Numbered from the stretch's first letter, positions 35,376 through 49,249 are shown. The stretch: 64,000 bases of DNA from Delphinus delphis (GCF_949987515.2 NC_082687.1:123361838-123425837); one strand, 5' to 3'. Translations and numbers: made by a program. The notes: generated by a model from the letters alone, not told the origin.

Positions 35376-38300
35376 AGTATATTTAAACCCTATCTTTTTC
35401 ATTAGAAATTTTAAATCGTGTACCTGAAAAATCTTGCACATTTAGTTTCTCAGAGTTTAACGTAACGTGGATCACAGATAATGTGGAAATTCTTGGTCTG
35501 TGAAGCTAACAACCAGATCTTATTACCTAATAACTCCCTCTACAGATCTATCTGAACTACCAGCTGATCTTTAATAAGCTATTTCTGTCTCAAAAGCAAT
35601 TACTATATCTCATCACTTATAATGTGGGGTAAATTTTTTCTTTGAATATTTTCTGACGTTATGTTTGACCATTAGTTTGTTTATTTGAATTATTAATCAA
35701 ACAGAAAACTGCTGACTGTTTTCTCCAAATCCTATGAAAACTACTCTGAGATCTTATTTCTTTGTCAGAATATATCCTTAAAAATGTTACGGAGTTGTTC
35801 CATCTGTTTCTTTGACCATCGCGGTTTGTTCTAAAAGTACAAGACAAATGTTTGAGTTTTTCCTGCCATTGGTCAAAAGCATTGCTCGGAGTATTGTTTC
35901 ACTGCTTTCCTTGTTCAACATTACCATGAAAGGGAAAAGGGTGCCTCTTCTGCACCAGCCTCTGCTTCCTGTCTTGAAATACTTTGCATTGTGTCACTGA
36001 TCTTCAACAAAATCCAGCCTGTTTAAATTAATGGAATTATCTACATTTTCCTGGTGAATAGCCAGCATTTTACATGCTGAACTGTCATTCATCTTGCATT
36101 ATTTACCACTTGTATAAATGGACAGTTTTCAAGATGCTGTTGAAACAAAAACAATAACAGAAAAGTTCTGTTAGGAAAAGGGGCCCTCTAGCAATTCTTG
36201 CTTCACAGTCCATTACTTCCCCAATCAGTAAACTGTGCAGTTTACTAAAAGTAATTTAAACTAATGGATTGGTAAAAGGCAATCCAAATAAGGTGCTATT
36301 ATGTAATAATGCAAACTGCAGTTTTTTCCTGGTCAGTCACTGGAAGAAACTGTGCAGAGATATTGGAAGGAAACCTGTGGACACTTTTCACAGGCCTTTC
36401 TCAAACAGGCAGCCTGATGTCCAGGGTGAGGGAACCAGGTTTCTAGCAAGTGCCTTTGCTACATTGTGAGCAATGCCACGTAGTAGGGATCACCAGATCT
36501 GGGGGTCCAAAAGGTTTCATAGATCCCACTTTGGGGACTCAGTAACTTGTTAATAATAATGCAGGTCAACAAGTATGTAAAAATTTGGGCAAATCCAGTG
36601 AGATATAACATTATTTTGATAATAAACGTGAACCCAGACCACCTGAAATTATAAAAGTTAATGGGGAGATAAATATAAATATCATGAGCTGAATTAAAAG
36701 CCATTCTAGAAAGCCATGGAATTCCAGAGGAGACAGACTATAAACAATAGATCATATAAGTAGGATCTTACTGAACTTTAAGAAATATATTTACATGAAT
36801 AAATCCAATTTTGTGTCCACTTTCTTTTAGACTAATATGAAATGGATAGCTTTTATCTTCATGATTTAAACATGATCAGCTACTTAATGCAAAAGGATAA
36901 AGCACTTGATGTCATCTATGTCATCTAATAATAAAAGTTCCTTTAAGTGGTCCTATTCATATAATACAAAATATAATTGAATCAAATCAAGTAGCAGGAA
37001 TAATGTACTCTTATCAGAGGAAATTCAATCATTCCTTTGATGAAAATGTAAACAATATTATATTATCATTCTGACAGGGCTTTTTTCTATCATAAGCGTG
37101 AATCTCTATCAAGTCCATTACCTTTGGCCTGATAATTAATAGCTTCCACCTGTCAACTGCACCACCTTTTCTTCTCTCTAGGAGTTCCTTTGGGCAGCCT
37201 AGGGTCTCTCACTTAATTAGAACTACTGTTTACAGATGTGGTTGGCTGTAGTGCACTCAGCCTTTTCTTTCTCTCGTGTGTGCACTGTCTCTTTCTTTTA
37301 CTTTTCAAAGTTAAGAAAAGGTTTATGCAAGTCATGTGTTGGAGAAGGCAGCACTAAACAACATTTATCTCCCAAGCTTGAGGGGGATTTGTGCACCCTC
37401 AGATATAGCTGTCTAGAGCCAGCTACTTATTTCTATTGTTCTCTTTGTAGAGAAGAAAGAAAATTCTTCCTTTTCTACTGTCTACCTTTTCCAAAGGAGA
37501 ATCTACATAAAAGGGATTGGAGTCTCTAGAGGCAAAGTTTCATCGATTTAACATGCATCCATCTTTCCTAGGTTCGCATAGGAGCTCTTCATGGCTGGGA
37601 AACAGGTGGGTGTGGACCAGGATGAGGGTGCAAGAAATTTCCATCTTATACTAAATTTAAAATCATTTTTTTTTAAACTCCTGGGCTTTGGCTTCAAGTC
37701 TGCTTCACAGTGCCAGACTATTTTTTAACATTTATAATAGTGTTTTTATATGATTCCTTTTTCTTCATTCAGATTTTTTTCACCTGAAATCCAAATTATG
37801 GATGGGGTTCTAATTCTTCCTTATGATGGCTTATGAGGTGTAGGTGGACATCTTTTAAATGTTTATGAGATTTAGATGTGATGTTTACTTGCTGGATCCA
37901 CATAGAGTTACTCAAAAAGGGCAAGAGATCTGACTCAGCCAAATTTTATGACATAAAATTTGTAGAAATGGAATTTAGACACAAATGCCTATATTGATGG
38001 CGTATCTTTAGTAAAGTATGTTCATCAAAACGTCTGTATATTTCTATCATAATTTAAAATGCTCAGCTTTTTTTGTCACGAAAAGGTACTATTTTGGCTT
38101 AATAAAGAGATACTATAGTTAGTAATACACTTTTCATGCCTCTTCTCAGCAGTGATGAAATTTACCAGATGGTTAGATTTATAGGGGTGACTGTGGGTAA
38201 GTCACTGAGACAATAAATCTCTTAGTGGAAAGTAGGATGATTCTGACTGCAATTGTTAGGTAAAAGTCTGACTCCTTTGAGAATTGTACTGAAAAATACT

Positions 38301-38890
38301 CTATTAAGGATTTTATATTAACCAGCACCTCAGGTTGAAGGACTGTGGCCTAAAAATTATTGATCTTTGTAAATACACACTCATAATTGTAATATTCTAC
38401 TTCTGCCTCAAATATGACTAGAATCGATATGAGAACATACACACTGTCACAATTCCCTTAGACGTAATTATCTAGTGCCTACACTAGCAACGGTATTATA
38501 TTGACCAGCAAGCAAGCTGGCTCCTCCTATAACCAGCAGAAAATAGGGTGATGCTGTTTGTCACTAACCTTACCTCTGAGCAGCTATTTTTTGCTCTTGA
38601 TGTCCTGACAACTCACCTTTGCCTTTCTTGTTCCTTGAAACCTTGTTACTTTTCTACATTCTTATTCCCAGAGCTTCTGTTTATTACAGACAACTGTTAT
38701 TACCTGGTACACAGTTTTTCCTTGTTTCCCTAACTCATCCTCATACTGAATGATTTTAATATCCTCTGTGTGCAAACCACTTACTGCTATTGACAGATAC
38801 TACTGATCTTAACTAATAGCATAACAAAATTATCTGGGAAGATTTATGAAAAACAGGTTTGGGTCCAACTCAAGTATACATGGTTTAAAA
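35376..38890. other. 3.5 kb of largely unique sequence
   Basis: No young repeat and no recognisable exon was found. Short plus-strand frames at 35812-36000, 36269-36469 and 37236-37529 (97 codons) carry no domain I can name. The last has several Cys but no regular spacing. Parts of 35640-36240 look unlike decayed repeats and may be conserved non-coding DNA. Confidence 0.5.
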
Positions 38891-39089
38891 AAACAAAGTA
38901 AAATTTCATCTCTCTCACATATCCCAAATCCATTCCTAAGTCATTTTTGTATGTCCTTCCTGAAATATTTTATGAATATTCTAGGAAGTATTTGCTTTCA
39001 TTTTCCTAAATTTGGGGTCATACTTTGTTCATTAGGATTGTTCTGCTCTGTACATTTTTCCCTTTATAATGCTTTCTGTGAGTATCATC

Positions 39090-39870
39090 ACTTTAGATCT
39101 GATTTATTATTTGCTAACTGCATATTATTTAAGTGTAGTATATTTAACCTATCTTCCACTGGTAGAAACTTAAATCGTTCTAAAACTACGCTATTATAAA
39201 CTGTTACAACAAATGTCTTTTCCTATCTTTACACAATTGTGTTAATATTTTTCTAGTGTAAACTCCCAGAAGTGGAATTTCTGAGTCTAAGAGATTATAC
39301 AGGTTTATGTTGAACAGATCCTGCCAAATTTCCTGCCAAAGTCCATACAACTGTTTGTGCTCAGTCAGCCATACGACAATGCCAGTTGCCCCCTTTCTTG
39401 GCCAAAAATAGGCATCATCACACTTTTTAATCTTTGCGAAACTTATAGGAATAATATACTCTCTAACTGGACTCTCATTTGTAATTCGTTACTTTTGAGT
39501 GAGATTGAGAATTTATTTCTCTGCTTATAAGCATTTTTATGTACTTTGTTGTAAACTGTTCATATTGATGATTTGACTGTTGAGTTTGTAGTCTTTCTCC
39601 TATTTGATTTGTAAAACATTACATAACCACATTAGTGATTTGTCATGTTTTGCCAGTTTCACTTTTCAAAAAACTGAATGTATCATTTATTTCTATGTGC
39701 ATCTTTTTCTTTTAATTAAAGTGATAATTTTGAAAACCTTTTGAATGGCTTCTGTATTCTGTGCCGTGCATGAAAAGGTCTTAACTTTTCAATAATTTCT
39801 TATGTTTTCTTCTGGGCCTCTAGTTTTTTTCCCAGTGTTTACACACTTTATGCCAGTGTGTTTTATTTTG
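39090..39870 (-). mobile_element. Old L1 (L1ME-like) ORF2 end, antisense
   Basis: Antisense landmarks are present but strongly diverged: 'cgctattataaactgttac', 'aactcccagaagtggaatttctgag', 'ccaaatttcctgccaaag' and 'atttgtaattcgttac'. This is the ORF2 C-terminal and 3'UTR region of an ancient L1. The edges are approximate. Confidence 0.65.
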
Positions 39871-39889
39871 GCTTAACAGATTACGTAAT

Positions 39890-40250
39890 TTTTTTTAGCA
39901 TTTTACTATGAAAAATTTCAAACACATAGAAAAGACTTAAGAATTTTACAGTGATATACCCATTACCAAGGTTCTCCAATTACATTTTAACTATTTTAGG
40001 TTCATCACATATTGTTCCATCTATCATTTTGAGACATTTAACATTACCTTGTAAAAGTATAATATTACAGATATTATTGTTTCTAATTTTGCCATCTTAT
40101 TGTAAGTTGTATTTGATATTTTATCATTGTTGTTCATTTCCTACCTTTTGCTGGAAGCTCTATTTGTTGTGTAAATGTCTGGCTTTAGAAGGTATGCATA
40201 TTATAGTATCTATTCTTCAAAACTACCAATAATATACTTAAAACTTAGGT
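39890..40250 (+). repeat. Probable ancient L1 fragment
   Basis: The run 'aaaaatttcaaacacatagaaaagac', 'acagtgatatacccattacc' and 'ttctccaattacattttaac' resembles an old L1 3' segment in sense orientation. The match is weak. Confidence 0.5.
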
Positions 40251-43200
40251 ATGCCAGTGTATCCATTTTAGCTAATAAAAAATAACTTCACTATGAAAAT
40301 GGAGAAAATTTGAACACCTATATCTCAACCTACTTCTATTTGTCATTTTTATTCCAAATTTGCCTTGTTCAGTTTTGTAGCATTTCCAATCTTTTAAAAT
40401 AGTTCTCTTCATCGTTTAGTCTTTAATTAGTGGTAGTCACTGCTCACTACTTTAAAAAAAACGCTTTACTTCTCCATTCCTGAGTTCTTCATTTTTATAT
40501 TTTCCCATTGGCTGAATATTTTTGCCTAATACTCTGTCTAGTTGTTTTAATAGTTATTCCTAGATTAACTTGTTGGGCTATGATCTATTATTTCTTACAT
40601 ATTTGAGAACATAAACACATATCAAATTTCTTTTTCCCAAAACTTTACAGACAGTTGCATTTTCTCCTGTCAGTGATCACTGCTCTGGGAAGTCTGAAGT
40701 CCTTATTTCCCTCTGTTGAAGGTGCCTTTACATCTTGGATGACGATTTTGTTATTGTCTTGAAGTTCATAATATTTATCAAGATACATATGTGTGAGGAA
40801 TATTTATTAATGACATTTCCTAGTACAAATTGTACATTATGATCTAAAAATTCTATTATTTAGCTAAGAGAACAATTGTTTCTATAACTTAGATTTTTCT
40901 TTTAACTCTTTTGTCTTATCTAGAAATGCAATTATACAGATTAGATCTTTTTAAAGTTTTATGTTTATCATCTTTGTGCTTTAATTCTTGGTTCTTCTCA
41001 ACTTCATGTAATGTAGCTTCTCCTATCCATGCCCCAACTCAATTTTCAACAGAATCTATATTTTCCTTCAAATGCTAGCATTACTTTTTGAAATGATTTA
41101 ATTCTACTACAGATTTTCTCCAGGCTCTGTTCGTTCATTTTTTTAATCCCTTTTGGTGAGAGTAATCATCTCTTCTTTTTTAATCATGCCTCATTTTTTG
41201 ATATCCTTTAAAATAATTCATATGCTTCTTCCTTTGAGATTATGGAGAGGTATTTTTTCTCTGAGAATTTCCAAGGGCAATTCTTCTAATTAAAATACTT
41301 CATTATCTTTTGCTATGCTTTAACCTGTCTCTGTTTTTAATTTTTTCATTTCAGTTTTGCATGGACACTATTTTTTTCCATTTTAAGTTATTTCTCTTCT
41401 CCAAATTGAGATTTTAATAGAGCCAGCTAATGCTGAAGAGTAGAGTGGGAGTTAGTTGGGCAGATGGGGATTTGGGAAGCACTTTGCACTCTTATCACCC
41501 TGTGTCCACCTGCCACACTTCGTCATCCTTGAAAGTTCAGCTTACATTTAGATAGGGCATGATTTGAAGGCAAAAGTCATTCACATTTATCTTATTGTAT
41601 TACCCAGTTTTAAAATCTCATTAATTATACTTTAAATAAATTGGTCACATTGATAACCTAGCTCCGAACTCACTAAACCTTTGATTCCCAGCTAGCACTT
41701 TCACCTTTTGGCACATTCCTGGCTTTCCTTCAAACCTGGCTCCTCATAAATCCATCTTGGCCCATTTTTATCTTTATCTCATTGTGACGTCAATTAGAAA
41801 CTCATGGTAATTATAAATGTCCCTAACTGAACAGGGATACAACAAATTAGGGTGTAGTATAATCAATATAAGAAAAAAGGATGGCAATAAATATACCAAT
41901 ATGGTGCTAATAGTCATCTCTAAATTGAGAGGTTAAAGATAATTTTTAATTCTCTTAACATTTATTTTAAAAATACCTTTCTGTTAATTGAGTTTTCCTC
42001 CCCCATTTTTTTTAATAGCCTGAAAATTATTCCATATGCATTTCTATTACTGGAGACAAGGGAATTAGTAGACAAGAATTTCACACTTTTCATATGTTAC
42101 TGGTACAAACTTTAATTATTTTCTCATTCATGTTGGTTCCTTGGTCAGTTTTGTTGCTCCTTTTAAGAATTTTCCAGGTTTTTTTCTTCTTTTTTATTCT
42201 TTCTAGGTAAAGCTACCTAGTACTACATATATTATCCAGTTGGGAATAAATGCTGCTTTCTCTCTTTTTGTGTTATTTTAAAATATACTCCAAGATGAGA
42301 TCTAGCGTTGGTTGTATGAGAGTGGTTTGAAAATAACACATTCAAGATTATGATTTGTTTAAACCATTCAAAATATTCTTAAAACAAGTTAAGTATCTTA
42401 TTTTGTTACAAGATGTGGTTAATTTGTGCATTTATATAACTAAAGTCTAACAAGTCTCAGTTAATACTTTGGAAACACAGAGTCCCTGGCCAATTTTCTC
42501 AGCGGGTTGTATGATATCTTGCTCTGACACTTTATGTGGTGGGTAAGATCATAAACTAAAGTTTTTGCACATGGACCATATTAAAAGTATTTCAGGGGAG
42601 GGGTTTACCTACTTAGTCTCCAATTAGAATTTTTCACTAAACTTTAGCAGAAAATAAAAGTTCATAAATTCAGGGTCTTTGACGTTCTGTAATATTTGAA
42701 CATGGAAATGATCATATGAAGAACTACACCATCCAAGCAGTAACAGTAAAATATAATGTTTTCAAAGAAAATTTGGAATTAAAATGAAAACATGAGGCAA
42801 AAATTAAAGGTAAAACTTAACATAGCACCAAAATACTGATAAAAGATATATAGATTGTTCATGTATTTTAGAGTAAACACTGAAGTTAAGGATACAAAAA
42901 AGTTTTGTGTAATGAAGTTTCCTGAAGTATTTACTACAGTGTTTCTAGATTTGTGTGTAAACACATCAAGTTCCAAAGGGTTGTGTGTAAAGCTGGGGAT
43001 TACTTGCAACATGGATTCTAGCTCTTCCCCAAAGCACTTATAGCTTGCAGTACCCTAAACCTTTTGTTTTGTCATCATTTTCATGAATCTATCTATCTTT
43101 AGGCAGTGATTTAAATAAAAATGATCTATGGCATTCAGTCCTTTCCATTACTGTGGGTTTTCTGTCTCTTGAATTTTTTCTTTCAAATTCCTTTTATTAT

Positions 43201-45735
43201 CCTTAAATAATTCTTTCTAAGGGCTATCTCTCCCTTCCACATTCCTCTATCATATACCAGTAATCTACAAGTGTACTATAAAATGATAATAATTTAAACA
43301 CTCTTTCAATTTCCTGACAACTAAGAGTATACTGCCTTGACCCTCATAAGCAATATATTGATAAGGTATTAATATCACTTTCGAAGTCATTTTGAAAAAT
43401 ATTGTTAACAAAATTCATCAGCTATTGGGTGTGTGCCATATCCCCTACATAACATTTATTTGACCATAAAAGTTTTATCCATTTCAAAATTCAGAATTAT
43501 TTTGCTCCTCTTGGAACTTCTGTAAGCCTTAAGATAAAAAGAAATGATCAACGCTTACGTGTGTACTGATCCCTCTTCTCACTACTGTCATAGTGGATGT
43601 GGTTCTGTGTCTTCAAAATTCACATTTCCAATTTAATTGTCCAGTAAAGGAATGGACATGGTGCTAAATAAATATACAGTGTGGATACAATGGACATGCT
43701 ATACATTTTAAGACAAATTAGCAACCATTTATTGTTTTATATATTGAACTTTTGTATGGAAATTCTTTGGAATGAAGCAAAGATTGATAATAGTATTTGA
43801 AAAATACAGTTTTGACCCAACTACTTTTTTTGATTGTCAGATAACCCATTTTTATATATAAGGGTCTTAATAATGTTTTAAAACATGTTTTAAAACATGT
43901 TAAATATTTATACCAATAATTTTACACGAAGATGAAGACAAAATGATTATTTCTGAAATAAATGATTAGTTGCATCATCTTTCATGCCCACAGTCTTGAA
44001 GATAAGGTTATTCATAAACATGAATTGGTAACCAACAGTTTGTTCCTTGTGGGTTTTTATGAATATTTGTTAAAAAGATAATTATGTAGATGGTCATTTA
44101 GAAAAAATTATCCAGTAACACTTCTTACATGTTTCTGTTTTCATATGAATTACCAACATTAATCTGTTGATGCTCTTCTTAGAGTTTTAATAGAATATTT
44201 CATTTTTGAGATAATCATCAACATGTAAAGGAAAGGATGATTACAATATGTCTGTTTCTGTTAGAAATCATCAAGTCCCTCAGATACACACACATTCCAG
44301 ATATAGAAAATTTTTCAGAAGAGAGTAAGAAAAATATATGAATATATTTGTACTCTGTAAAAATGCAGGTGTTATTTGTTGCCAAATCTTACATCACTAG
44401 ACGTGGTTATAAGGTACCCAGAATCATGTTATGATCCCTGCATTCTCAGACAGTTAGATATGCTTTAAACAACTTTGAAATTTTTCAGACTTGTAGAAGC
44501 AAGGATAACTATTGTTTCATGTTTATGTTTTATATTCCAGAGGAAAATACTTTCAAATAAATATTCTTTATGACTTTTTAGCAGTTTTTAAAGTCAGCAG
44601 GGTATATTAACAATTGTGAAATGATTCCCAAGTTGTAGTTTGTTTTCACCTTTTTTTTTTTACCTTATAGACGGCTTTTAAACCAGCCATGCTTTATAAA
44701 ATATTGCAGTCTTTAGAGGAGCGTGTATGTATGACAACAAAGCTAACTTCTCTGAAAAGATATTAACTTTATCTAAGGGGATCCCTAACAACTTAAAGGT
44801 ACATAAAAACAAATAAGTATTTTGTTTCATCACATCTAAAGTTTATTTTATCAGAATTTAGTAAGGAAGAGTTGGCTATTGAATGTGAAGTACATGGTGA
44901 CTGGTTACTAGATAGCCCCAAAATGGTTATGATTTTGTATATAGCCAGAAATTTAAAAAAATTTTTAAATTCCTTTAAAAATTCACAGAAGTAGGATTTC
45001 ATAATATCTCCTCAAGTTGTTTTAATTTCAGTTGATTTTTCTCTAGGAATAAATTACATGAAGTAATTCATCAGTGTATCAGTAAACTGATTGAGCTAAT
45101 ATGTGAGTGTGTGTGTGCGCACGTGCACGCCGAGAGTCCATATGTGTATCCATAACTCTTTTCCCTGGGAAAGAAGAAAATAAATTATAAAATATACTTC
45201 CATAATTAGGTCATTCTTTTGGAAATTTTCATATTGATATATATTATAGTAAAGTATTTTAAGATATTTTAATTGTGGTGGATAAATTATCCGTTGTAAC
45301 ATAGCAGAAATCTTGCTGAATTTGGTGTCATAATACATAGATTTCAGTCCTAACTATCACATAATCACTTACTGGTTCTGTTCCTTGACCTTAGTTGATC
45401 CTTCAGTCTAAAGTAATAATTTTTAGCAAACTGTCATCATATTCAGCACAGTGTTTTGCATGGAGTCAATTCTCAATAAAATGCAAATGAATTAAAGACA
45501 TTGCATTTAGATAGTTGGAGAATTATATGTTTGCCACAGTTGTGCTGATAACAGAGAAAAAATACTTCAAAATATTTCTTGTAATAATTCTTGACCGTTC
45601 TTGGTGAAACTTTGTCCTTTTGTTTTACTTTCCTCAGATTGGTTGATGATCATTATAGAGAGAACTTTGAGAGAAATTATCTATTTGCAGACAAAAAAAA
45701 AAACAAACTTGCCTGCCATTTCAGTAAATGAAGAA
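40251..45735. other. 5.5 kb of largely unique AT-rich sequence
   Basis: I see no recognisable repeat of young age and no gene. The 77- and 62-codon overlapping frames on opposite strands at 42779-43043 are chance-level. A pair of overlapping palindromes lies at 43873-43898 and a GT/GC-rich simple patch at about 45102-45130. Confidence 0.55.
43873..43898. repeat. Overlapping perfect palindromes
   Basis: The 14-bp palindrome ATGTTTTAAAACAT occurs at 43873-43886 and again at 43885-43898, sharing two bases, so it is also a two-copy 12-bp tandem repeat. Confidence 0.9.
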
Positions 45736-45738
45736 TGT

Positions 45739-46149
45739 TGTGGGCCTTCAAGTGGTAAACCTCTGCTGCCACCCCCTGTGGTGGGCCCTGAGGGGAATTC
45801 AGGGTGGAGAAAAACCAGAAGTATTCTGTGCTTTGGATATTAGCCCTAGATAGTTAAGATGCATATCCAAGGAATAATTTCAATGAACCCAGATTCTTGC
45901 ACCTTCCCATACATAAAAAAGTACTCAAATCGTTAGTTTGAGATGTGTGTTTTTTTGTGATTAGCAGTAATCTTTTGATGTGAGACTACATGTTTTTTTC
46001 TTTTTATTCACCAAAAACTCATATATCCTGGCTCCTCCCTTACCTCTTTGGCTCAGTTCCTCAAAACTATCTGAGAGGCTGTTTCCTGGGCTATAGTCCT
46101 CAGTAAGGTTCCCCAAACAAAACATAACTTGCAACTTTTAAGTTGTGTG
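45739..46149 (+). mobile_element. Solo LTR (ERV1-like), polyadenylation signal mutated
   Basis: It starts TGTGGGCCTTC and runs through 'gcatatccaaggaataatttc', 'tgaacccagattcttgcacc', 'gtgattagcagtaatcttttg', 'ctcatatatcctggctcctcc' and 'gaggctgtttcctgggctatagtcctcagtaagg'. It ends 'cataacttgcaacttttaag' plus 'ttgtgtg'. This order fits a cetartiodactyl class I LTR. The usual AATAAAAC before the terminal block reads AACAAAAC here, and the terminal CA is changed. No internal retroviral sequence or clear target duplication was found. Confidence 0.7.
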
Positions 46150-46639
46150 TTTTTCTCTAGCTGACATATTACAGAGAATAGCTAATTTATTTTAACTATA
46201 TTCTCATAGTTCACTCAGTAGTGATTTCTTTCCTATAAAAATATTTTTGACATTTATTAAGTGTGTCATCACATAAATCAATTTTGGCAAGATTTAGTGA
46301 GCTACAATTGTGAGTGCCTGAATTATTATTAAATATCCTATAAGGGAACAAGATAAATGGAATGCACATATTAACTACATTTTTTATTTACGGAGGAACA
46401 CAGTTTCCTCCTTTGCTTTCTCTCTCTTCAGTCTCCTAAATTCTCTTCATCCTTCATTGACCACCTCATGATTTTTAGTAAGTAGAAATGTTACGCAGTG
46501 TACTTTTTCTTGAGACCTGAACATGTAACTTATTTATGCCAACATGAAAAAAATGATTTTCTTTCTTTTTATTGACATGTATAAGAGAAGCTGAATAGTA
46601 ATATTCTCTTCTTTGGAGTCTATTCTGTGCTCTTAGCTT
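46150..46639. other. Unassigned stretch between LTR and SINE
   Basis: Nothing recognised. Confidence 0.5.
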
Positions 46640-46883
46640 TATTTGCTGTGGGTTTTTTTTGGGTTTTTTTTTGTTTCTTTGTGGTACGTGGGCCTCTCAC
46701 TGTTGTGGCCTCTCCCGTTGCAGAACACACGCTCCGGATGTGCAGACTCAGCGGCCATGGCTCACGGGCCTACCAACTCCGCAGCATGTGGGATCTTCCC
46801 GGACCAGGGCACGAACCCGTGTCCCCTGCATCTGCAGGCGGACTCTCAACCACTGTGCCACCAGGGAAGCCCTATTTGCTGTG
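46640..46883 (-). mobile_element. CHR SINE with perfect 11-bp target-site duplications
   Basis: This is a reverse-orientation full-length copy (46651-46872). The tail is eroded to T/G runs at 46651-46680. The body reads 'gtggtacgtgggcctctcac' and 'tcagcggccatggctcacgg', and the head ends 'ccaccagggaagcc'. Duplications TATTTGCTGTG at 46640-46650 and 46873-46883 are identical. The frames of 76-102 codons on the plus strand are readings through the SINE and not a gene. Confidence 0.95.
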
Positions 46884-48900
46884 TTTTAACCAAGTGAATT
46901 ATCTAGTAAGAGGTTTAGAACAACACAGCATGTAAAGTAAAAATACATATGAACATGTATTAAACTAAAGTAAAAATACGTATTGCATCTTTCCTTGTTT
47001 TGCAGGTACAATAGAAAAGATACAACACATTTAAATGAATTTCAAAGGCCTTAGGTTATCTTGGGGTATATTTTCACCTTGTTTTTCCAGAATTGCATTG
47101 TTAGTGCCTTGCTTCACTCTTTTTACATCCTAATCATCCAGGCCAGTACTAATTGATATATGTTGCTTGATATCCTATATATCCTAAGTAAAAGTACTGA
47201 ATTAGGAATCAAATTTGATTTTGAAATAAGTCACTATTGTAACTTGGGCAGTGTGAAGTTAATTTTCTTCGGTGGTAATTATTTTCTTTCTTTAAAGTCA
47301 GTGGCATTCAGTAATGAAGACTAGAAAGGGTACATAAAAGCTTAGGTAGACAGAGATAAACAGGAACTTTAAGTTATTCCTCTTGTTTCCCCTTAATAGG
47401 GATTATTTCATTATTTGAGTGCAATTGACTTCTTCCAGCTTTCATGTTCCTGTTCTGCCTGAGGTATTGCTTATGGTTGTCACATATCCTACTGTGGCTT
47501 TAAAAGTGATTTGAAAAGTCTGTTGTTTAAAACTCTCAGGCAGATGTTACTTTTACCAACACAGTCAAGCATGGCTCCTGTGTGTTTGACTTTCAAAATC
47601 CCTGCTAAGTTCCTTGCTGAGATCAGAAATGGTTTGTTTATTAAAACTGTATCTTTTCATAATGTGGGGGGTCTAGAAAGAAATACCAGCTCTGTGACAG
47701 AATCCCAGGGGAATATATACCTACTTAATCTTTCATCCAACACCATTTTCCAGTAACAAAGACGTATGTCTAAATTTATGAAATGAACAAATAGTGTTTT
47801 GGTTTTCATCAGTATCAAGTTGGTTTATTCACTATCAGGAATTTCCAGAGTAGACTCTGTAGTTGTTTTGTGTATGAGGCTGGAATATTAAAAAAGCATA
47901 TTTTTATTGAATATGTTTGGTGTAGTCTAACTATTTATAATTGAGTTTTCATCACAAATAATTTTTGTATCTCTAATAAACATAACTTAAAGATGGGAAA
48001 TGATCTCTAACTTATGACTTTGTATATTTAATTTAAACCATGATTTCATTTTAAAGACAGAAAATTAGTATTATTAAGATATTAATTTACATTCTTTGAA
48101 CTACTTTAATGTAATTCAGTTAGCTAGTTCTAAATATAGAGAAAATAAAAACCAAATCCCATGATTTAATTTCTGCTGCAAAGCACATTATAGAACATCA
48201 AGAAAAGGTGATTACATCAAGAATCTATGCTCCTTAATAATTGGTAATAGAAGTGTCATGCCTTAATTCATATTTTTTTTAAGAAGGTAGATAAGGCATT
48301 TTCATTATAAGATGTACAAGGAGGGAAAATTTCACCCTTTAGAGGTAACAACACATTATTTGTGGGTACCCATAATTTCTCCCTCCTAAAAGAAACAAGT
48401 TGATTAAAAAATGATGTAGGTCTTATTTCAACTTATTAGGTATCAAAATTAATGATCAAACTTACAATTAGTGAAGTAATACATAATATTATCATTAGTT
48501 TAACTGCAACATGGACACCTTAGCTGTATTTAAACATTTAGCAAGAATGTTTAATTACTGATGTTTAATTTTCTGATTTGTTAAATGGTGATAACATTTA
48601 CGTTGAGATTGCTTATTTGTGAAACATGCATTTTCTGATGCATAGTGCCTGAAACCAGGATTTAAAAAAAAAGTAATAGAGTATTATTCACAGAGTAATT
48701 TTTTAACCCTAAATTCTATTTGTAAATTATAAACTAAAATCAGTAGTTTATTTCTGATACTACATTATTTTCTTCTCCTCTAGAGGAAAGTCACCACAAA
48801 ACTTTCTTCTTTACTTAGCTAAATTTTACTTCCTCCAAGAGCAGGATGATAATTTGTTCTTCTTAAATTTCTGCTTAACATCCTAGGTGCCTGCTGGGCC
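46884..48900. other. Unique AT-rich stretch
   Basis: No repeat or exon was identified. The 81-codon plus-strand frame at 47511-47756 lies in a region of more balanced composition but shows no known domain. Confidence 0.5.
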
Positions 48901-48904
48901 TTTA

Positions 48905-49205
48905 ATCCCATATCACTGGACTCTGTAAAAAGAGGAGAGAGACACACACACAAGGGAAGCTGGCCAGGTGAAAGATGAAAATACTATAATTATTCTGCCA
49001 CAAGCCAAGGAATACTTGAGACTACCAGAGGCTTAAGAGGCAAAGAAGGATCATCTAGATTCTGCAGAGATAGTTTGGCCTTGCCAACAGTGGTATTTCA
49101 GACTTGTAGCCTACAGAATTATAAAGGAATAAATTTCTGTTGTTTTAAAAGCCACACAGTTGATAGTACTTTGTTATGGCAGCCCTAGCAACTAATATTA
49201 ATAGT
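48905..49205 (+). mobile_element. MLT1/MST-type (ERVL-MaLR) LTR
   Basis: Landmarks in order: 'ctctgtaaaaagaggagag', 'ccacaagccaaggaatacttg', 'ctaccagaggcttaagaggc', 'ttcagacttgtagcctacag', 'aggaataaatttctgttg' (AATAAA signal), 'ccacacagttgatagtac' and 'ttatggcagccctagcaac'. It has no internal sequence of its own. The 5' part is truncated. Confidence 0.85.
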
Positions 49206-49249
49206 AAATTTCGAAAAGAGAAAGTTTAATATCAATGTTCTAAGATTTC

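Noticed and set aside
37236..37529. 97-codon Cys-containing frame as a small secreted protein
   Set aside because: Cys spacing is irregular, no convincing signal peptide cleavage site is seen, and no neighbouring exons are visible.
38846..39199. 117-codon plus-strand open frame
   Set aside because: Overlaps the start of an ancient antisense L1 relic and has no recognisable protein family.
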